Assembly: GCF_017948485.1 (NCBI RefSeq)
Contig: NZ_JAFFSX010000029.1
Coordinates: 1-64,000, forward strand
Length of the DNA stretch: 64,000 nt
Source of the DNA: Streptomyces sp. GESEQ-35
GTDB lineage: Bacteria; Actinomycetota; Actinomycetes; Streptomycetales; Streptomycetaceae
Reading direction: 5' to 3'
Both the position numbers and the translations under genes were made by a program. Positions 24,311-33,838 of this stretch are shown here, one piece after another. The first letter of the stretch is position 1, and every line of letters begins with the position of its first letter. The notes beneath the pieces were generated by a model. It was given only the letters and a program-made list of their open reading frames with translations, had not been told where the DNA came from and ran no database searches.

Positions 24311-25396
24311 ATGCAGTTCGGGATCTTCAGCGTCGGCGATGTCACGCCGGACCCGACGAACGGCCGTACGCCGACCGAGCGCGAGCGCATCAAGGCCATG
24401 GTCGCCATCGCGCTGAAGGCCGAGGAGGTCGGGCTCGACGTCTTCGCGACCGGCGAGCACCACAACCCGCCCTTCGTGCCCTCCTCGCCGACCACGATGC
24501 TCGGCTACATCGCGGCGCGGACCGAGCGGCTGGTGCTCTCCACCTCCACCACGCTCATCACCACCAACGACCCGGTGAAGATCGCCGAGGACTTCGCGAT
24601 GCTCCAGCAGCTCGCGGACGGCCGCGTGGACCTGATGATGGGCCGCGGCAACACCGGCCCGGTGTATCCCTGGTTCGGTCAGGACATCCGGCAGGGCATC
24701 AACCTCGCCATCGAGAACTACGCCCTGCTGCACCGGCTGTGGCGCGAGTCCGTCGTGAACTGGGAGGGGAAGTTCCGCACGCCCCTTCAGGGGTTCACCT
24801 CCACGCCCCGCCCGCTGGACGGCGTACCGCCCTTCGTCTGGCACGGCTCGATCCGCTCGCCCGAGATCGCCGAGCAGGCCGCGTACTACGGCGACGGCTT
24901 CTTCCACAACAACATCTTCTGGCCGGCCGACCACACCAAGCAGATGGTCGAGCTGTACCGGACCCGGTACGCCCACTACGGACACGGCACGCCCGAGCAG
25001 GCGATCGTCGGGCTCGGCGGGCAGGTGTTCATGCGCCGCAACTCGCAGGACGCCGTCCGCGAGTTCCGGCCCTACTTCGACAACGCGCCGGTCTACGGTC
25101 ACGGGCCCTCCCTCGAGGACTTCACCGACCAGACCCCGCTGACCGTCGGCTCGCCGCAGCAGGTGATCGAGAAGACGCTGAGCTTCCGCGACTACGCCGG
25201 GGACTACCAGCGCCAGCTGTTCCTGCTGGACCACGCCGGGCTGCCGCTGAAGACCGTGCTGGAGCAGCTCGACATGCTGGGCGAGGAGGTCGTGCCGGTG
25301 CTGCGCAAGGAGTTCGCCGCGGTGCGCTCCGCGGATGTGCCGGACGCGCCGACCCACGCTTCTCTCAAGGCTTCTCAGGAGGTGACCACCGTATGA
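24311..25396 (+). CDS. LLM-class flavin-dependent monooxygenase, CE1758 family
   Basis: A 361-residue bacterial luciferase-like TIM barrel. MQFGIFSVGDVTPDPTNGRT, FATGEHHNPPFVPSSPTTML and LSTSTTLITTNDPVKIAEDF match the FMN-dependent CE1758 group. It would use FMNH2 and O2 to oxidise an unknown organic substrate. The partner reductase gene follows with an ATGA overlap, supplying FMNH2, so the two form a coupled two-component system. ggagga precedes the ATG by 9 nt, and a palindromic operator candidate sits at the promoter. Confidence 0.93.
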   Translation: MQFGIFSVGDVTPDPTNGRTPTERERIKAMVAIALKAEEVGLDVFATGEHHNPPFVPSSPTTMLGYIAARTERLVLSTSTTLITTNDPVKIAEDFAMLQQLADGRVDLMMGRGNTGPVYPWFGQDIRQGINLAIENYALLHRLWRESVVNWEGKFRTPLQGFTSTPRPLDGVPPFVWHGSIRSPEIAEQAAYYGDGFFHNNIFWPADHTKQMVELYRTRYAHYGHGTPEQAIVGLGGQVFMRRNSQDAVREFRPYFDNAPVYGHGPSLEDFTDQTPLTVGSPQQVIEKTLSFRDYAGDYQRQLFLLDHAGLPLKTVLEQLDMLGEEVVPVLRKEFAAVRSADVPDAPTHASLKASQEVTTV

Positions 25397-25980
25397 AGCT
25401 CGTCGTCGTCTCGGCGGGGCTGAGCGTCCCGTCGTCCACCCGGCTGCTGGCCGACCGGCTGGCCGCGGCCGTCGACCGGACCTCCCCTGCCGACGTCCAG
25501 GTGGTGGAGCTGCGCGAACTCGCCGTCGAGATCGCGCACAACTTCACCAGCGGCTTCCCCGGGCGGAACCTGTCCGCCGCGATCGACGCCGTGACCGGGG
25601 CCGACGGGCTGATCGTCGTCACCCCCGTCTTCTCGGCGTCGTACAGCGGACTGTTCAAGTCCTTCTTCGACGTGATCGACCCGGACGCGCTCGCGGGCAA
25701 GCCGGTGCTGATCGCGGCGACGGGCGGCAGCGCCCGCCACTCCCTGGTCCTGGAGCACGCCCTGCGCCCCCTCTTCTCCTATCTCCGGGCCATCGTCGTC
25801 CCGACCGCCGTGTACGCCGCCTCGGAGGACTGGGGCGCGGACGGTCTGGACGGGCGGATCGAGCGGGCGGCGGGGGAGCTGGCGGGGCTCATGACCGGGG
25901 CCCCGAAAGCGGCACGGCCCGCCACGGACGAGATCGTTCCGTTCGAGCAGCAGCTTGCGGCGTTGCGTCCGGCAGGGTGA
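25393..25980 (+). CDS. NAD(P)H-dependent FMN reductase, CE1759 family
   Basis: A 195-residue flavodoxin-fold reductase. MKLVVVSAGLSVPSSTRLLA is the phosphate-binding loop of NADPH:FMN reductases, and LIVVTPVFSASYSGLFKSFF the flavin-contact segment. It supplies reduced FMN to the monooxygenase encoded immediately upstream. The ATG overlaps the upstream TGA (ATGA), showing translational coupling, with aggaggtgacc as ribosome binding site inside the previous gene. Confidence 0.93.
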   Translation: MKLVVVSAGLSVPSSTRLLADRLAAAVDRTSPADVQVVELRELAVEIAHNFTSGFPGRNLSAAIDAVTGADGLIVVTPVFSASYSGLFKSFFDVIDPDALAGKPVLIAATGGSARHSLVLEHALRPLFSYLRAIVVPTAVYAASEDWGADGLDGRIERAAGELAGLMTGAPKAARPATDEIVPFEQQLAALRPAG

Positions 25981-26053
25981 GACGTCAGTAAGAAGGATCG
26001 CCCGGGCCCGCTCATCAGGTCGTACGATCCCCGGGCTTTGCCACACTGGTCTG

Positions 26054-26770
26054 GTGCCCCAGACTGTTCTGCTCGCCGAAGACGACCGCGCCATCCGTCA
26101 CGCCCTGGAACGGGCCCTGACTCTGGAGGGCTACCAGGTCACCGCGGTCGCTGACGGGGTGGAGGCGCTGGCGCAGGCGCATCGCACGCCGCCGGACGTG
26201 CTGGTGCTGGATGTGATGATGCCGGGGATCGACGGTCTTCAGGTGTGCCGGGTGCTGCGGGCGGAGGGGGACCGGACGCCGATCCTGATGCTGACGGCGC
26301 TCGTGGAGACGCAGGACCGGATCGCGGGACTGGATGCGGGCGCCGACGACTATGTCGTCAAGCCGTTCGACGTCGAGGAGGTCTTCGCGCGGCTGCGGGC
26401 GCTGCTGCGCAGGACCAGTGCGGCTCCCGTCGAGGTGCCGGCGAAAGCCGCGGAGCCGCAGCTTCCCGAGCGGCTCCTGGAGGCCGCCGGGCTGCGGATG
26501 GACGTACGGGCGCGGCGGGCGTGGCGTGGGCAGCGGGAGCTGGAGCTGACGCGCACCGAGTTCGAGCTGCTGGAGCTGCTGGTGCGCAACGCCGGGATCG
26601 TGCTCGACCACTCCACGATCTACGACCGTATCTGGGGCTACGACTTCGGGCCCGGCTCCAAGAACCTCGCCGTCTACGTCGGCTATCTGCGCCGCAAGCT
26701 CGACCAGCCGAGCGCTCCGCAGCTGATCCACACGGTGCGGGGCGTGGGTTACGTGCTGCGGGAGGACTGA
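26054..26770 (+). CDS. OmpR-family response regulator
   Basis: A 238-residue regulator. Receiver domain at residues 5-115: acidic pocket E9-D10-D11, phosphoacceptor D53 in VLVLDVMMPG, Thr in LMLTAL, Lys in VVKPFD. The C-terminal winged helix (LELTRTEFELLELLVRNAGI to VYVGYLRRKLDQ) is OmpR/PhoB type. It resembles the MprA group and is followed directly by its kinase at 26771. GTG start with no clear ribosome binding site, so a leaderless mRNA is possible. Confidence 0.94.
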   Translation: MPQTVLLAEDDRAIRHALERALTLEGYQVTAVADGVEALAQAHRTPPDVLVLDVMMPGIDGLQVCRVLRAEGDRTPILMLTALVETQDRIAGLDAGADDYVVKPFDVEEVFARLRALLRRTSAAPVEVPAKAAEPQLPERLLEAAGLRMDVRARRAWRGQRELELTRTEFELLELLVRNAGIVLDHSTIYDRIWGYDFGPGSKNLAVYVGYLRRKLDQPSAPQLIHTVRGVGYVLRED

Positions 26771-28174
26771 GTGGTCCGGCCCCGGCGGCTGCGGCTGCTG
26801 TCGCTGCGGACGACGTTCGCGGTGTCGTTCGCGGCCGTGACCGCCGCGGTCACCGTCCTGGTCGGCATCCTGTCGTACGGCGCCGCCGCCCGGCTCGTCC
26901 GCGTGGACCAGCAGACCGTGTTCGACGAGGTCGTACAGGATCTGCGGGACACGCTGGAGCAGGACCGGATGACGCCGGGCGACTTCTCGTCGTCGGCGCC
27001 GGGACATGATCTCGTACGGCCCGCCCGGACCGATGTGCAGGTGCTGGGGCCGGACGGTGCCGTGGTCGACCCGGGGAGACCGGGGCTGCCCGTCACCGAC
27101 GCCGACCGGCGGATCGCCGCCCGCTCCGCCGCCGGGGCGCTGACCGAGCACGCGGACGTCGACGTCGGGAACGACGTGTACCGGGTCGCGACCGTCGCGC
27201 TCGGCGGCGGGCGGGGTGCGGTGCAGGTGGCGCAGGAGTTCAGCGACACCGAGGATCTGCTGCGGGCGCTTCAGCAGCGGACGCTGATCCTGATGGCCGC
27301 GGTCGTCGTCGGCGCCGGGCTGTTCGGCTGGTGGCTGGCCCGCCGCATCACCCGCCGCCTCGTCATCCTCACCTCCGCCGCCGAGGACGTCGCCCGCACC
27401 CGGCGGCTCGGCATCCAGGTCCCCGTCACCGGCTATGACGAGGTGGGCCGCCTGGGCCGCGCCTTCGATCGCATGCTGGGGCGCCTCGCCCAGTCCGAGG
27501 AGGACCAGCGGCGGCTGGTGCAGGACGCGGGGCACGAGCTGCGGACGCCGCTGACATCGTTGCGTACGAACATTTCTTTGTTGAGGCGGATCGATGAGCT
27601 GCCGACCGAGACGCGGGACGAGCTGGTCGCCGATCTCGGTCAGGAGGCGCGTGAACTGACCGATCTCGTCAATGAGTTGGTGGACCTGGCGGCCGGGCAG
27701 TCGGACACGGAACCGCCGCAGCGCGTCGATCTCGCCGACATCGCGGAGGACGTCGCCGTGCTGGCGCGGCGACGCACCGCGCGGGAGATCGTGGTGCGGG
27801 CGAGCGGCGACACGACGACGGACGGGCGGCCGGCGATGCTGCAACGCGCGCTGTCCAACCTCGTCGAGAACGCGGCGAAGTTCGACCGGGAGGGCTCGGC
27901 GCCGATCGAGATCGCCGTCTCGGGGCCCGCCCGGCCCGGCACCATCCGGGTCGAGATCCTCGATCGCGGGTCCGGTATCGCGGACGAGGACCTGATGCGG
28001 ATCTTCGACCGGTTCTACCGTGCTGCGGATGCGCGGGCCCTGCCGGGGTCCGGGCTGGGGTTGTCGATCGTGCGGGAGGTGGCGTTGGCGCATGGGGGTG
28101 CGCCGTTCGCCTTTCGGCGGGAGGGAGGCGGGTCGGTGATCGGGTTCACCGTGGGCGGGCATGATCGGGGCTGA
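26771..28174 (+). CDS. Sensor histidine kinase (MprB-like)
   Basis: A 467-residue membrane kinase. First membrane helix near residues 13-33 (FAVSFAAVTAAVTVLVGILS), an extracytoplasmic sensor of about 130 residues, a second helix (ILMAAVVVGAGLFGWWLA), then HAMP, and the HisKA box with phospho-acceptor H255 in QDAGHELRTPLTS. The ATPase domain shows NLVENAAKF (N box), DRGSGI (G1) and PGSGLGLSIV (G2). It starts at the base after the regulator's stop, so the pair is cotranscribed and probably coupled. The signal is unknown; MprB relatives respond to envelope stress. Confidence 0.95.
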   Translation: MVRPRRLRLLSLRTTFAVSFAAVTAAVTVLVGILSYGAAARLVRVDQQTVFDEVVQDLRDTLEQDRMTPGDFSSSAPGHDLVRPARTDVQVLGPDGAVVDPGRPGLPVTDADRRIAARSAAGALTEHADVDVGNDVYRVATVALGGGRGAVQVAQEFSDTEDLLRALQQRTLILMAAVVVGAGLFGWWLARRITRRLVILTSAAEDVARTRRLGIQVPVTGYDEVGRLGRAFDRMLGRLAQSEEDQRRLVQDAGHELRTPLTSLRTNISLLRRIDELPTETRDELVADLGQEARELTDLVNELVDLAAGQSDTEPPQRVDLADIAEDVAVLARRRTAREIVVRASGDTTTDGRPAMLQRALSNLVENAAKFDREGSAPIEIAVSGPARPGTIRVEILDRGSGIADEDLMRIFDRFYRAADARALPGSGLGLSIVREVALAHGGAPFAFRREGGGSVIGFTVGGHDRG

Positions 28175-28203
28175 GCTGACGGGCGCCCCTTGATCACAAC
28201 CGA

Positions 28204-29076
28204 CTACGCGCCCCGGCCATCGCCATGGGTCTGTTCGACGAGCGTCTGGGTGCCCAGAGCGATGGCGAGTGCGAGGCGCTCGGCGTCCTCGGTGCCGGGC
28301 TCGGCGGTGTAGACCGTGATGCGCAGATCGTCCAGGGCGACGATGAGCGGGTCGCAGTCCAGCGTGATCCGGCCGACCGCCGGATGACCGATCACCTTGT
28401 GTCGTGACGGGTCCGGGAGCGGAGCCGGGGCGTCGGAATCCCAGAGTTCGGCGAAGCGGGGGCTCATGCCCGCGAGTTCACCGATGAGCTGCCGGAGCGC
28501 TCGATCGGCGGGATACCGGGAGGCGGTCAGACGCAGGTCGGCGACGAGCCGCGCCTCGTGATCGGCCTGTTCTCCCGCGGTGTGTACGACGCGGGTCCCG
28601 GGTCCCACGAGGTTGCGCCAGATGGCGTTGCGTTCGATCCCGCGCCAGGCCGACGTGTCGCCCATGAGCGCGTCGTAGGGCGCGTTGGCGAGCACGAGTG
28701 TCCAGCAGGCGTCGTACACGGCGACCGGGGTGCAGGCCAGCCGGTCGAGCAGCCGCTGCACGCTCGGCGTGACGCGCGTCGGCACGACGCCGGGCCCGGG
28801 AGCAGTCTGGCCGGCCAGCCGGAACAGGAGGTCGCGCTCCGGGTCGGACAGCCGCAGCGCCTGCGCGAGCGCCTCCACCACCTGCGCCGAGGGCGCGGTC
28901 GCCCGCCCCTGCTCCAGCCGGGTCAGATAGTCGGGCGAGATCCCGGCGAGCCCGGCCAGTTCCTCGCGTCGGAGCCCGGTCGCCCGGCGGCGCCGTCCGG
29001 CCGGAACGCCGACGGTCTCGGGCGCCATGCGATCACGACAGCGGCGCACCATCCGGCCGAACTCCCATGACTCCAT
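28204..29076 (-). CDS. XRE-family regulator with MmyB-like ligand domain
   Basis: A 290-residue regulator. HTH: RRATGLRREELAGLAGISPD then YLTRLEQGRATAPS. The C-terminal PAS-like MmyB domain is recognisable from TPVAVYDACWTLVLANAPYD, ADLRLTASRYPADRALRQLI, ELWDSDAP, HPAVGRITLDCDPL and ITVYTAEPGT. In this family the C-terminal domain may bind fatty acids, and the regulator usually controls a divergent SDR gene, exactly the layout here. The start at 29076 (MESWEFGRMVRRCRD) fits the family; the open frame upstream is spurious. Confidence 0.93.
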   Translation of the reverse strand: MESWEFGRMVRRCRDRMAPETVGVPAGRRRRATGLRREELAGLAGISPDYLTRLEQGRATAPSAQVVEALAQALRLSDPERDLLFRLAGQTAPGPGVVPTRVTPSVQRLLDRLACTPVAVYDACWTLVLANAPYDALMGDTSAWRGIERNAIWRNLVGPGTRVVHTAGEQADHEARLVADLRLTASRYPADRALRQLIGELAGMSPRFAELWDSDAPAPLPDPSRHKVIGHPAVGRITLDCDPLIVALDDLRITVYTAEPGTEDAERLALAIALGTQTLVEQTHGDGRGA

Positions 29077-29178
29077 GCGTTCCAGTGTGCGTGGAGGTGC
29101 CGACGGTGTCCTGGCCCTGGCATTCCTACGACAACGGGACGACTGGCTGACCGTCCTTCGTTCTCCGACGCTCGACTC

Positions 29179-30108
29179 ATGACAACGACACTGATCACGG
29201 GCCCGACCCGGGGCCTGGGCCGGTCCGCCGCCCTGGCGATGGCGGACCGCCCGGACGGCGAACGTCCCGACCTGCTGCTGGTGGGCCGTGGCGGTAAGGC
29301 ACTCATGGACGTCGCCGACGAGGTCCGTGCGCGCGGGGCGAGGGTCCACGCGATCGCCTGCGACCTGTCCCGGCTTGCCGACGTACGGGCCGCGGCGGCC
29401 ACCGTACGGGACCTGCTCGACGCCGAAGCGGTACGGCCGCTGCACGCGCTGGTCGCCAACGCCGGCCTGATGTCGGCCGACACCCGTGCCGCCTCCGCCG
29501 ACGGCTACGAGATGACCTTCGCCGTGAATTACCTCGCGCACGCCCAGCTCATCGGCGACCTGCTCGGCTCGCTCGCCGAGCCCGCCCGGATCGTGCTGCT
29601 CGGCTCGAACACCTACCACGCCAATGTCTGGCGGCGGCTCATGGGCGTGCCCGAGGCGAAGTGGCGCGACCCAGTCGAGATCGCCCGGCCCGTGACCGGA
29701 GAGAGGAAGCCGGGCATGAAGGCTTCCGGTGTCGCCTACTCCAACGCCAAGCTGGCGATCCTTTACTACGCCCATGAACTCCAGCGCCACACCGGGCCCA
29801 GCATCAACGTCTCGGTGTTCGAACCCGGCTGGATGCCTGGCACCGCACTGGGCCGGGGTACGCCGGCGGCCGTCCAGGCGATCTCGCGTGGCCTGGCGCG
29901 CCTGCCCGGGGTCTCCACTCCGGAACGCTCCGGGCCCGCGCTGGCGTCGGTCGCGCTCGATGGCAGGTGGGCGCATCTGCGCGATGGTGCGTTTGTCGTT
30001 CGGGATGTGGTGAGAGAGGTGCGGCCCGTGGCCGAGGATCGCGAGCGGGAGCGGCGGCTGTGGGTGGCTACCGCGCAGCTTCTTGAAGGAGCGGGTAGGC
30101 CGGGCTGA
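29179..30108 (+). CDS. SDR-family oxidoreductase
   Basis: A 309-residue short-chain dehydrogenase with an N-terminal TGPTRGLG cofactor loop, VANAGLM motif and YSNAK in the catalytic position. It is longer than classical SDRs and resembles the protochlorophyllide-reductase/retinol-dehydrogenase-like group. It lies divergent from the MmyB-type XRE regulator, which is its likely controller. Substrate unknown. Confidence 0.9.
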   Translation: MTTTLITGPTRGLGRSAALAMADRPDGERPDLLLVGRGGKALMDVADEVRARGARVHAIACDLSRLADVRAAAATVRDLLDAEAVRPLHALVANAGLMSADTRAASADGYEMTFAVNYLAHAQLIGDLLGSLAEPARIVLLGSNTYHANVWRRLMGVPEAKWRDPVEIARPVTGERKPGMKASGVAYSNAKLAILYYAHELQRHTGPSINVSVFEPGWMPGTALGRGTPAAVQAISRGLARLPGVSTPERSGPALASVALDGRWAHLRDGAFVVRDVVREVRPVAEDRERERRLWVATAQLLEGAGRPG

Positions 30109-30162
30109 TTCGAAAGCGCGCGCTCTGGGGCGGGGCTTTCTGTTCGTTGGCGGGTGCGGGTT

Positions 30163-30232
30163 TGATGGGGCTGGTCGCGCCCACGCGGCGCAGCCGCATA
30201 TCGATACAGCCCCGCGCCCCTGAAGGGGCGCT
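30163..30232. repeat. Dispersed intergenic repeat, degenerate copy C
   Basis: Carries the ggctggtcgcgc left arm and the ccccgcgcccctgaaggggcg right arm, but the central gcagtt is replaced by a different cgcagccgcatatcgataca segment. Probably a diverged or recombined copy. Confidence 0.6.
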
Positions 30233-30261
30233 GGTCCGCCCCTTGGAAGGGATTCCGCCGC

Positions 30262-31530
30262 GTGTTGAGTCGTGAAGAAGCCTTGGTGCTCTCGGAGATC
30301 GATGAGGGCGTCGTTGCCCGGATGTTGCTTGAGTTGATCGCTGTTCCGAGTGTGACCGGGAGTGCGGCTGAGTCGGAGTTGCAGCATCAGATGGCGGGGC
30401 GGTTGGAGCGGCTCGGGCTGGATGTTGACCTGTGGCCGTTGGATCTGGGCGCGCTGCGGGAGCATCCCGGCTTTCCCGGGTCGGAGGCGCCGCGCGAGGA
30501 GGCTTGGGGGCTGGTCGGGCGGACGGTGGATGGGGGTGACGGTCCGGAGTTCGTGTTGCAGGGGCATGTTGATGTCGTGCCGGCGGGGGATCCGGCCGCG
30601 TGGGAGGGGGATCCCTTCGTGCCGCGGGTCGTCGGCGATGTTGTGCACGGGCGCGGGGCCTGTGACATGAAGGCCGGGCTGGCGGCGCATCTTGCTGTGC
30701 TGGGGGCGATACGGGCCAGCGGGGTGCGGTTGCGAGGGCAGATCGCTGCGCACTTCGTGGTGGGGGAGGAGGACGGGGGGCTCGGTGCGTTCGGGACGTT
30801 GCAGCGGGGGTATCGCGGGGACGTCTGCGTCATCGGTGAGCCGACCGCCGGGACCCTGGTCACCGCGAACGCGGGTGCGCTGACCTTCCGGATCGCGGTG
30901 CCCGGCAAGGCGGCGCATGCGAGTTCGCGGGAGCGGGGTGTCAGCGCGATCGACACGTATGTGACATTGCACCGGGCGCTGGCCGGCCTGGAGGCCGCCC
31001 GCAACACCGACCCCGACCCCCTCATGGCCGAGTACCCCATCCCGTACGCCCTCTCCGTCGGCACCCTCCAGGCCGGCGACTGGGCGAGCAGCGTGCCCGA
31101 TCTGCTCGTCGCCGAGGGGCGGTTGGGGGTACGGCTCGGGGAGGACCCCGCCGAGGCGCGGGCCTCCCTCGAACGCCGCGTCGCCGAGGTGTGTGCCGCC
31201 GACCCGTGGCTGCGGGATCATCCGGCGACGGTGACATGGCCGGGTGGGCAGTTCGCCAGCGGGCGGCTGGCGCCGGGGCATCCCCTTCCGGATGCGATCC
31301 GCGCCGCCTACGCCGACGCGGTCGGCGGTGACTCGGGTCTGCGGGAACGCGGGGCGCCGTACGGCAGCGATCTGCGGCTGTACGCCGGGGCCGGGGTGCC
31401 GACCTTGCAGTACGGGCCGGGGGACATTGCGGTGGCGCACAGTGCGCGGGAGTACGTGTCCGTGCGCGAAGTGGTGGAGGTGGCGCGGACGTTGGCGGTG
31501 GCGGTGTTGCGGACGGTCGGGGTGAAGTGA
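30262..31530 (+). CDS. M20-family amidohydrolase (ArgE/DapE type)
   Basis: A 422-residue metallopeptidase-like enzyme. Metal and catalytic motifs: LQGHVDVVPAG (His and Asp), GRGACDMKAG (bridging Asp) and VVGEEDGG (general-base and metal Glu), with a dimerisation lid around PGKAAHASSRERG. Members remove acyl groups from amino acids such as N-acetylornithine or succinyl-diaminopimelate; the ArgE/DapE/carboxypeptidase subtype cannot be fixed from sequence. It stands alone with no arg or dap genes nearby. GTG start with aaggga at close spacing. Confidence 0.9.
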   Translation: MLSREEALVLSEIDEGVVARMLLELIAVPSVTGSAAESELQHQMAGRLERLGLDVDLWPLDLGALREHPGFPGSEAPREEAWGLVGRTVDGGDGPEFVLQGHVDVVPAGDPAAWEGDPFVPRVVGDVVHGRGACDMKAGLAAHLAVLGAIRASGVRLRGQIAAHFVVGEEDGGLGAFGTLQRGYRGDVCVIGEPTAGTLVTANAGALTFRIAVPGKAAHASSRERGVSAIDTYVTLHRALAGLEAARNTDPDPLMAEYPIPYALSVGTLQAGDWASSVPDLLVAEGRLGVRLGEDPAEARASLERRVAEVCAADPWLRDHPATVTWPGGQFASGRLAPGHPLPDAIRAAYADAVGGDSGLRERGAPYGSDLRLYAGAGVPTLQYGPGDIAVAHSAREYVSVREVVEVARTLAVAVLRTVGVK

Positions 31531-31705
31531 CGGGGCGGGAGTCGTCCGGGTGGGAGCGCAGGGCGAGAGTTGGGGTGCTCCACACCAACTCGGCCTCCCC
31601 GTAGGGCACTTGCGACGCCTTCCGGACAGCCGACGTCCCTCTGGACGCCAACTTCCTCACCCACTATCGGCATGTCCTCGACATTCCCGACGTAAGGAAG
31701 CGCCC

Positions 31706-33007
31706 GTGAGAACGACGCCCCGCGCCGCACACAGAGCCGCCGCCCTCGCCGCCGGCACCGCACTGGCCACCCTCCTCGCGGCGGCCCCCGCCGGGGCCGG
31801 GGCCGGGCTGCCGGTGGTGACCGCGCGCAGCGAGTCCGCCCCGCTCTTCGACGACGAGGCCGGCGGGAACGCCGACGCGGACGACCCGGCGATCTGGCGG
31901 AACCCCGCCGACCCCGGGCGCAGCCTCGTCATGGCGACCGCCAAGGAGGGCGGGCTGCGGGTCTACGACCTGGACGCGCACCTGGTGCAGTCGATCGCCG
32001 CCCCGAAGCCGCCGTCGGCGGACGACGCGCCGGGCCGGTACAACAACGTCGACCTCGTCACCGGCCTGCGCACCCCGGCCGGCCGGGCCGACGTCGCCGT
32101 GGTCAGCGACCGCGGCAACGACCGGCTGCGGATCTACCGCGTCGACGCCTCCCGCCCGGGCGCCCCGCTCACGGACATCACCGACCCGGCGGCCGCCCCG
32201 GTGTTCTCCGCCGACCAGGGCGAGATCAACGACCAGCGCACCACGTACGGGCTGGCGACGTGGCAGGACGGGCGCACCGGCCGTACGTACGCCCTGGTCA
32301 GCCAGCGGGAACGCACCCGCCTCGCCCTCCTCGAACTCCTCCCCGCCGCCGACGGCAAGGTCGGCTACCGCAAGGTCCGCACCCTCGACCTCCCCTCCTC
32401 CTTCCGCCTGCCCGACGGCACCACCTGGAACCCCTGCCTGGAGCCCGGTGAACTCCCGCAGGTCGAGGGCATGGTCGTCGACCCGGCCACCGGCACGCTG
32501 TACGCCGGACAGGAGGACATCGGCATCTGGCGGCTGCGCGCCGACCTCACCGGCACGCCCGTCCTGCTGGACAAGACCAAGGAGTACGGCGTCCCGGGCA
32601 CGTACGACGAGGCGACCGAGGAGTGCACACCGGGCGCCGACCCCGGCTTCGGCGGCAAGCATCTGTCGGCCGACGTCGAGGGCCTGACGCTCTTCCAGGA
32701 GCGGGACGGCGACGGCTACCTCCTCGCCTCCAGCCAGGGCGACAACACCTTCGCCCTGTACGACCGTGAGGTCGGCGAACGGAACGAGTACGAGGGCGGG
32801 TTCAAGGTCGGCGCCGCGTCGTCGACGCTCGACAGTGTCGAGGAGTGCGACGGCGCCGCCATCCTCAACGCCCCGCTGGGCAGCCGCTACCCGCGCGGCC
32901 TGCTCGTCGTCCAGGACGGCGCCGAGACCCCGGCCGCGGAGGACCGTACGGCCACCGGCTTCAAGTTCGTCGACCTCGGCGCGGTGGTGGACGCCGCCGA
33001 CATGTGA
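31706..33007 (+). CDS. Secreted beta-propeller phytase
   Basis: A 433-residue secreted enzyme that releases phosphate from phytate with Ca2+. Signal peptide MRTTPRAAHRAAALAAGTAL to about AGAGAG. Six-bladed propeller signatures: NADADDPAIWRNPADPGRSL, ATAKEGGLRVYDLDAHLVQS, VSDRGNDRLRIYRVD, GTLYAGQEDIGIWR, HLSADVEGLTLF and LLASSQGDNTFALYDR. Acidic Ca-binding residues are present. GTG 31706 follows aagga and gives the clean signal peptide; the longer frame upstream is rejected. Probably phosphate-regulated, but I see no clear PHO box. Confidence 0.94.
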   Translation: MRTTPRAAHRAAALAAGTALATLLAAAPAGAGAGLPVVTARSESAPLFDDEAGGNADADDPAIWRNPADPGRSLVMATAKEGGLRVYDLDAHLVQSIAAPKPPSADDAPGRYNNVDLVTGLRTPAGRADVAVVSDRGNDRLRIYRVDASRPGAPLTDITDPAAAPVFSADQGEINDQRTTYGLATWQDGRTGRTYALVSQRERTRLALLELLPAADGKVGYRKVRTLDLPSSFRLPDGTTWNPCLEPGELPQVEGMVVDPATGTLYAGQEDIGIWRLRADLTGTPVLLDKTKEYGVPGTYDEATEECTPGADPGFGGKHLSADVEGLTLFQERDGDGYLLASSQGDNTFALYDREVGERNEYEGGFKVGAASSTLDSVEECDGAAILNAPLGSRYPRGLLVVQDGAETPAAEDRTATGFKFVDLGAVVDAADM

Positions 33008-33111
33008 GGTCGTGAGGTTGGTCGTGTACGGCCGCCGGGTACCGTCCGGCGGCCGTACGACCGTACGGAAAAGCCGGTGAACAAAGATCGCGCCCGCAGC
33101 AGACTGGCCCC

Positions 33112-33705
33112 ATGACCGCATCCGATGCCAAGGCCGACCTGCACTTCTACCTCCAGTCCGCCCGTGATGCCCTGCTGTGGAAGCTCGAAGGACTCTCGGA
33201 GTACGACATCCGCCGCCCACGGACGCCGACCGGCACCAACCTCCTGGGCCTGGTGAAACACGTCGCCACTGTGGAACTGGGCTATCTCGGCGACACGTTC
33301 GGACGGCCGTCCGGCGAGCCGTTGCCCTGGATCGAGGACGGTGCCGAGCCCAACGCGGACATGTGGGCCACCGCCGACGAGTCACGCGAGCAGATCGTGG
33401 AGCTCTACCGCCGGGCGTGGGCGCACGCGGACGCGACGATCGACGCGCTGGCGCTGGACACGGTCGGCAGGGTGCCGTGGTGGCCCAGCGGCAGGGACGA
33501 GGTGACGTTGCACCATGCCGCGGTCCGCGTGATCGCCGACACGCACCGGCACGCCGGGCACGCGGACATCATCCGGGAGCTCACGGACGGCGCCGCCGGC
33601 ATGAACAAGGGCAACGACAGCCTGCCGTCCGGCGACTCGGCATTCTGGGAGAACCATCGAAGCCGACTGGAGCGCGCGGCCCAGGAGGCCGACGGCGACG
33701 CGTGA
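33112..33705 (+). CDS. DinB-family protein
   Basis: A 197-residue helical bundle. LLGLVKHVATVELGYLGDTF supplies the first His, and IADTHRHAGHADIIREL the last two, giving the three-His metal site of the DinB/DUF664 superfamily. Many such proteins are thiol (mycothiol or bacillithiol) transferases, but no substrate is predictable. No Shine-Dalgarno is evident; a cagact hexamer 6 nt before the ATG suggests a leaderless mRNA. Confidence 0.9.
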   Translation: MTASDAKADLHFYLQSARDALLWKLEGLSEYDIRRPRTPTGTNLLGLVKHVATVELGYLGDTFGRPSGEPLPWIEDGAEPNADMWATADESREQIVELYRRAWAHADATIDALALDTVGRVPWWPSGRDEVTLHHAAVRVIADTHRHAGHADIIRELTDGAAGMNKGNDSLPSGDSAFWENHRSRLERAAQEADGDA

Positions 33706-33838
33706 CCGGGATCCGGGGCGCTGCGTCTCAGGAGAAACTCATCCGCTCCCCATGGTGAGACCAGGGATAGGCCACAGTATGGTCAAGCGCCCAATGGGAG
33801 CGTGAGGTTCCGGCGGCGCCGCGTCTCTGGAGGTATCC

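Noticed and set aside
26015..28162. A 715-codon minus-strand frame opposite the two-component genes
   Set aside because: Antisense shadow; composition is Arg/Pro/His-rich with no signal or motif, and the plus strand holds a convincing regulator and kinase.
28204..31440. A 1078-codon open frame on the minus strand running past the XRE regulator start
   Set aside because: High-GC genes leave long open frames on the other strand. The part beyond 29076 lies opposite two clear genes (SDR and M20) and is low-complexity Pro/Arg-rich with no domain.
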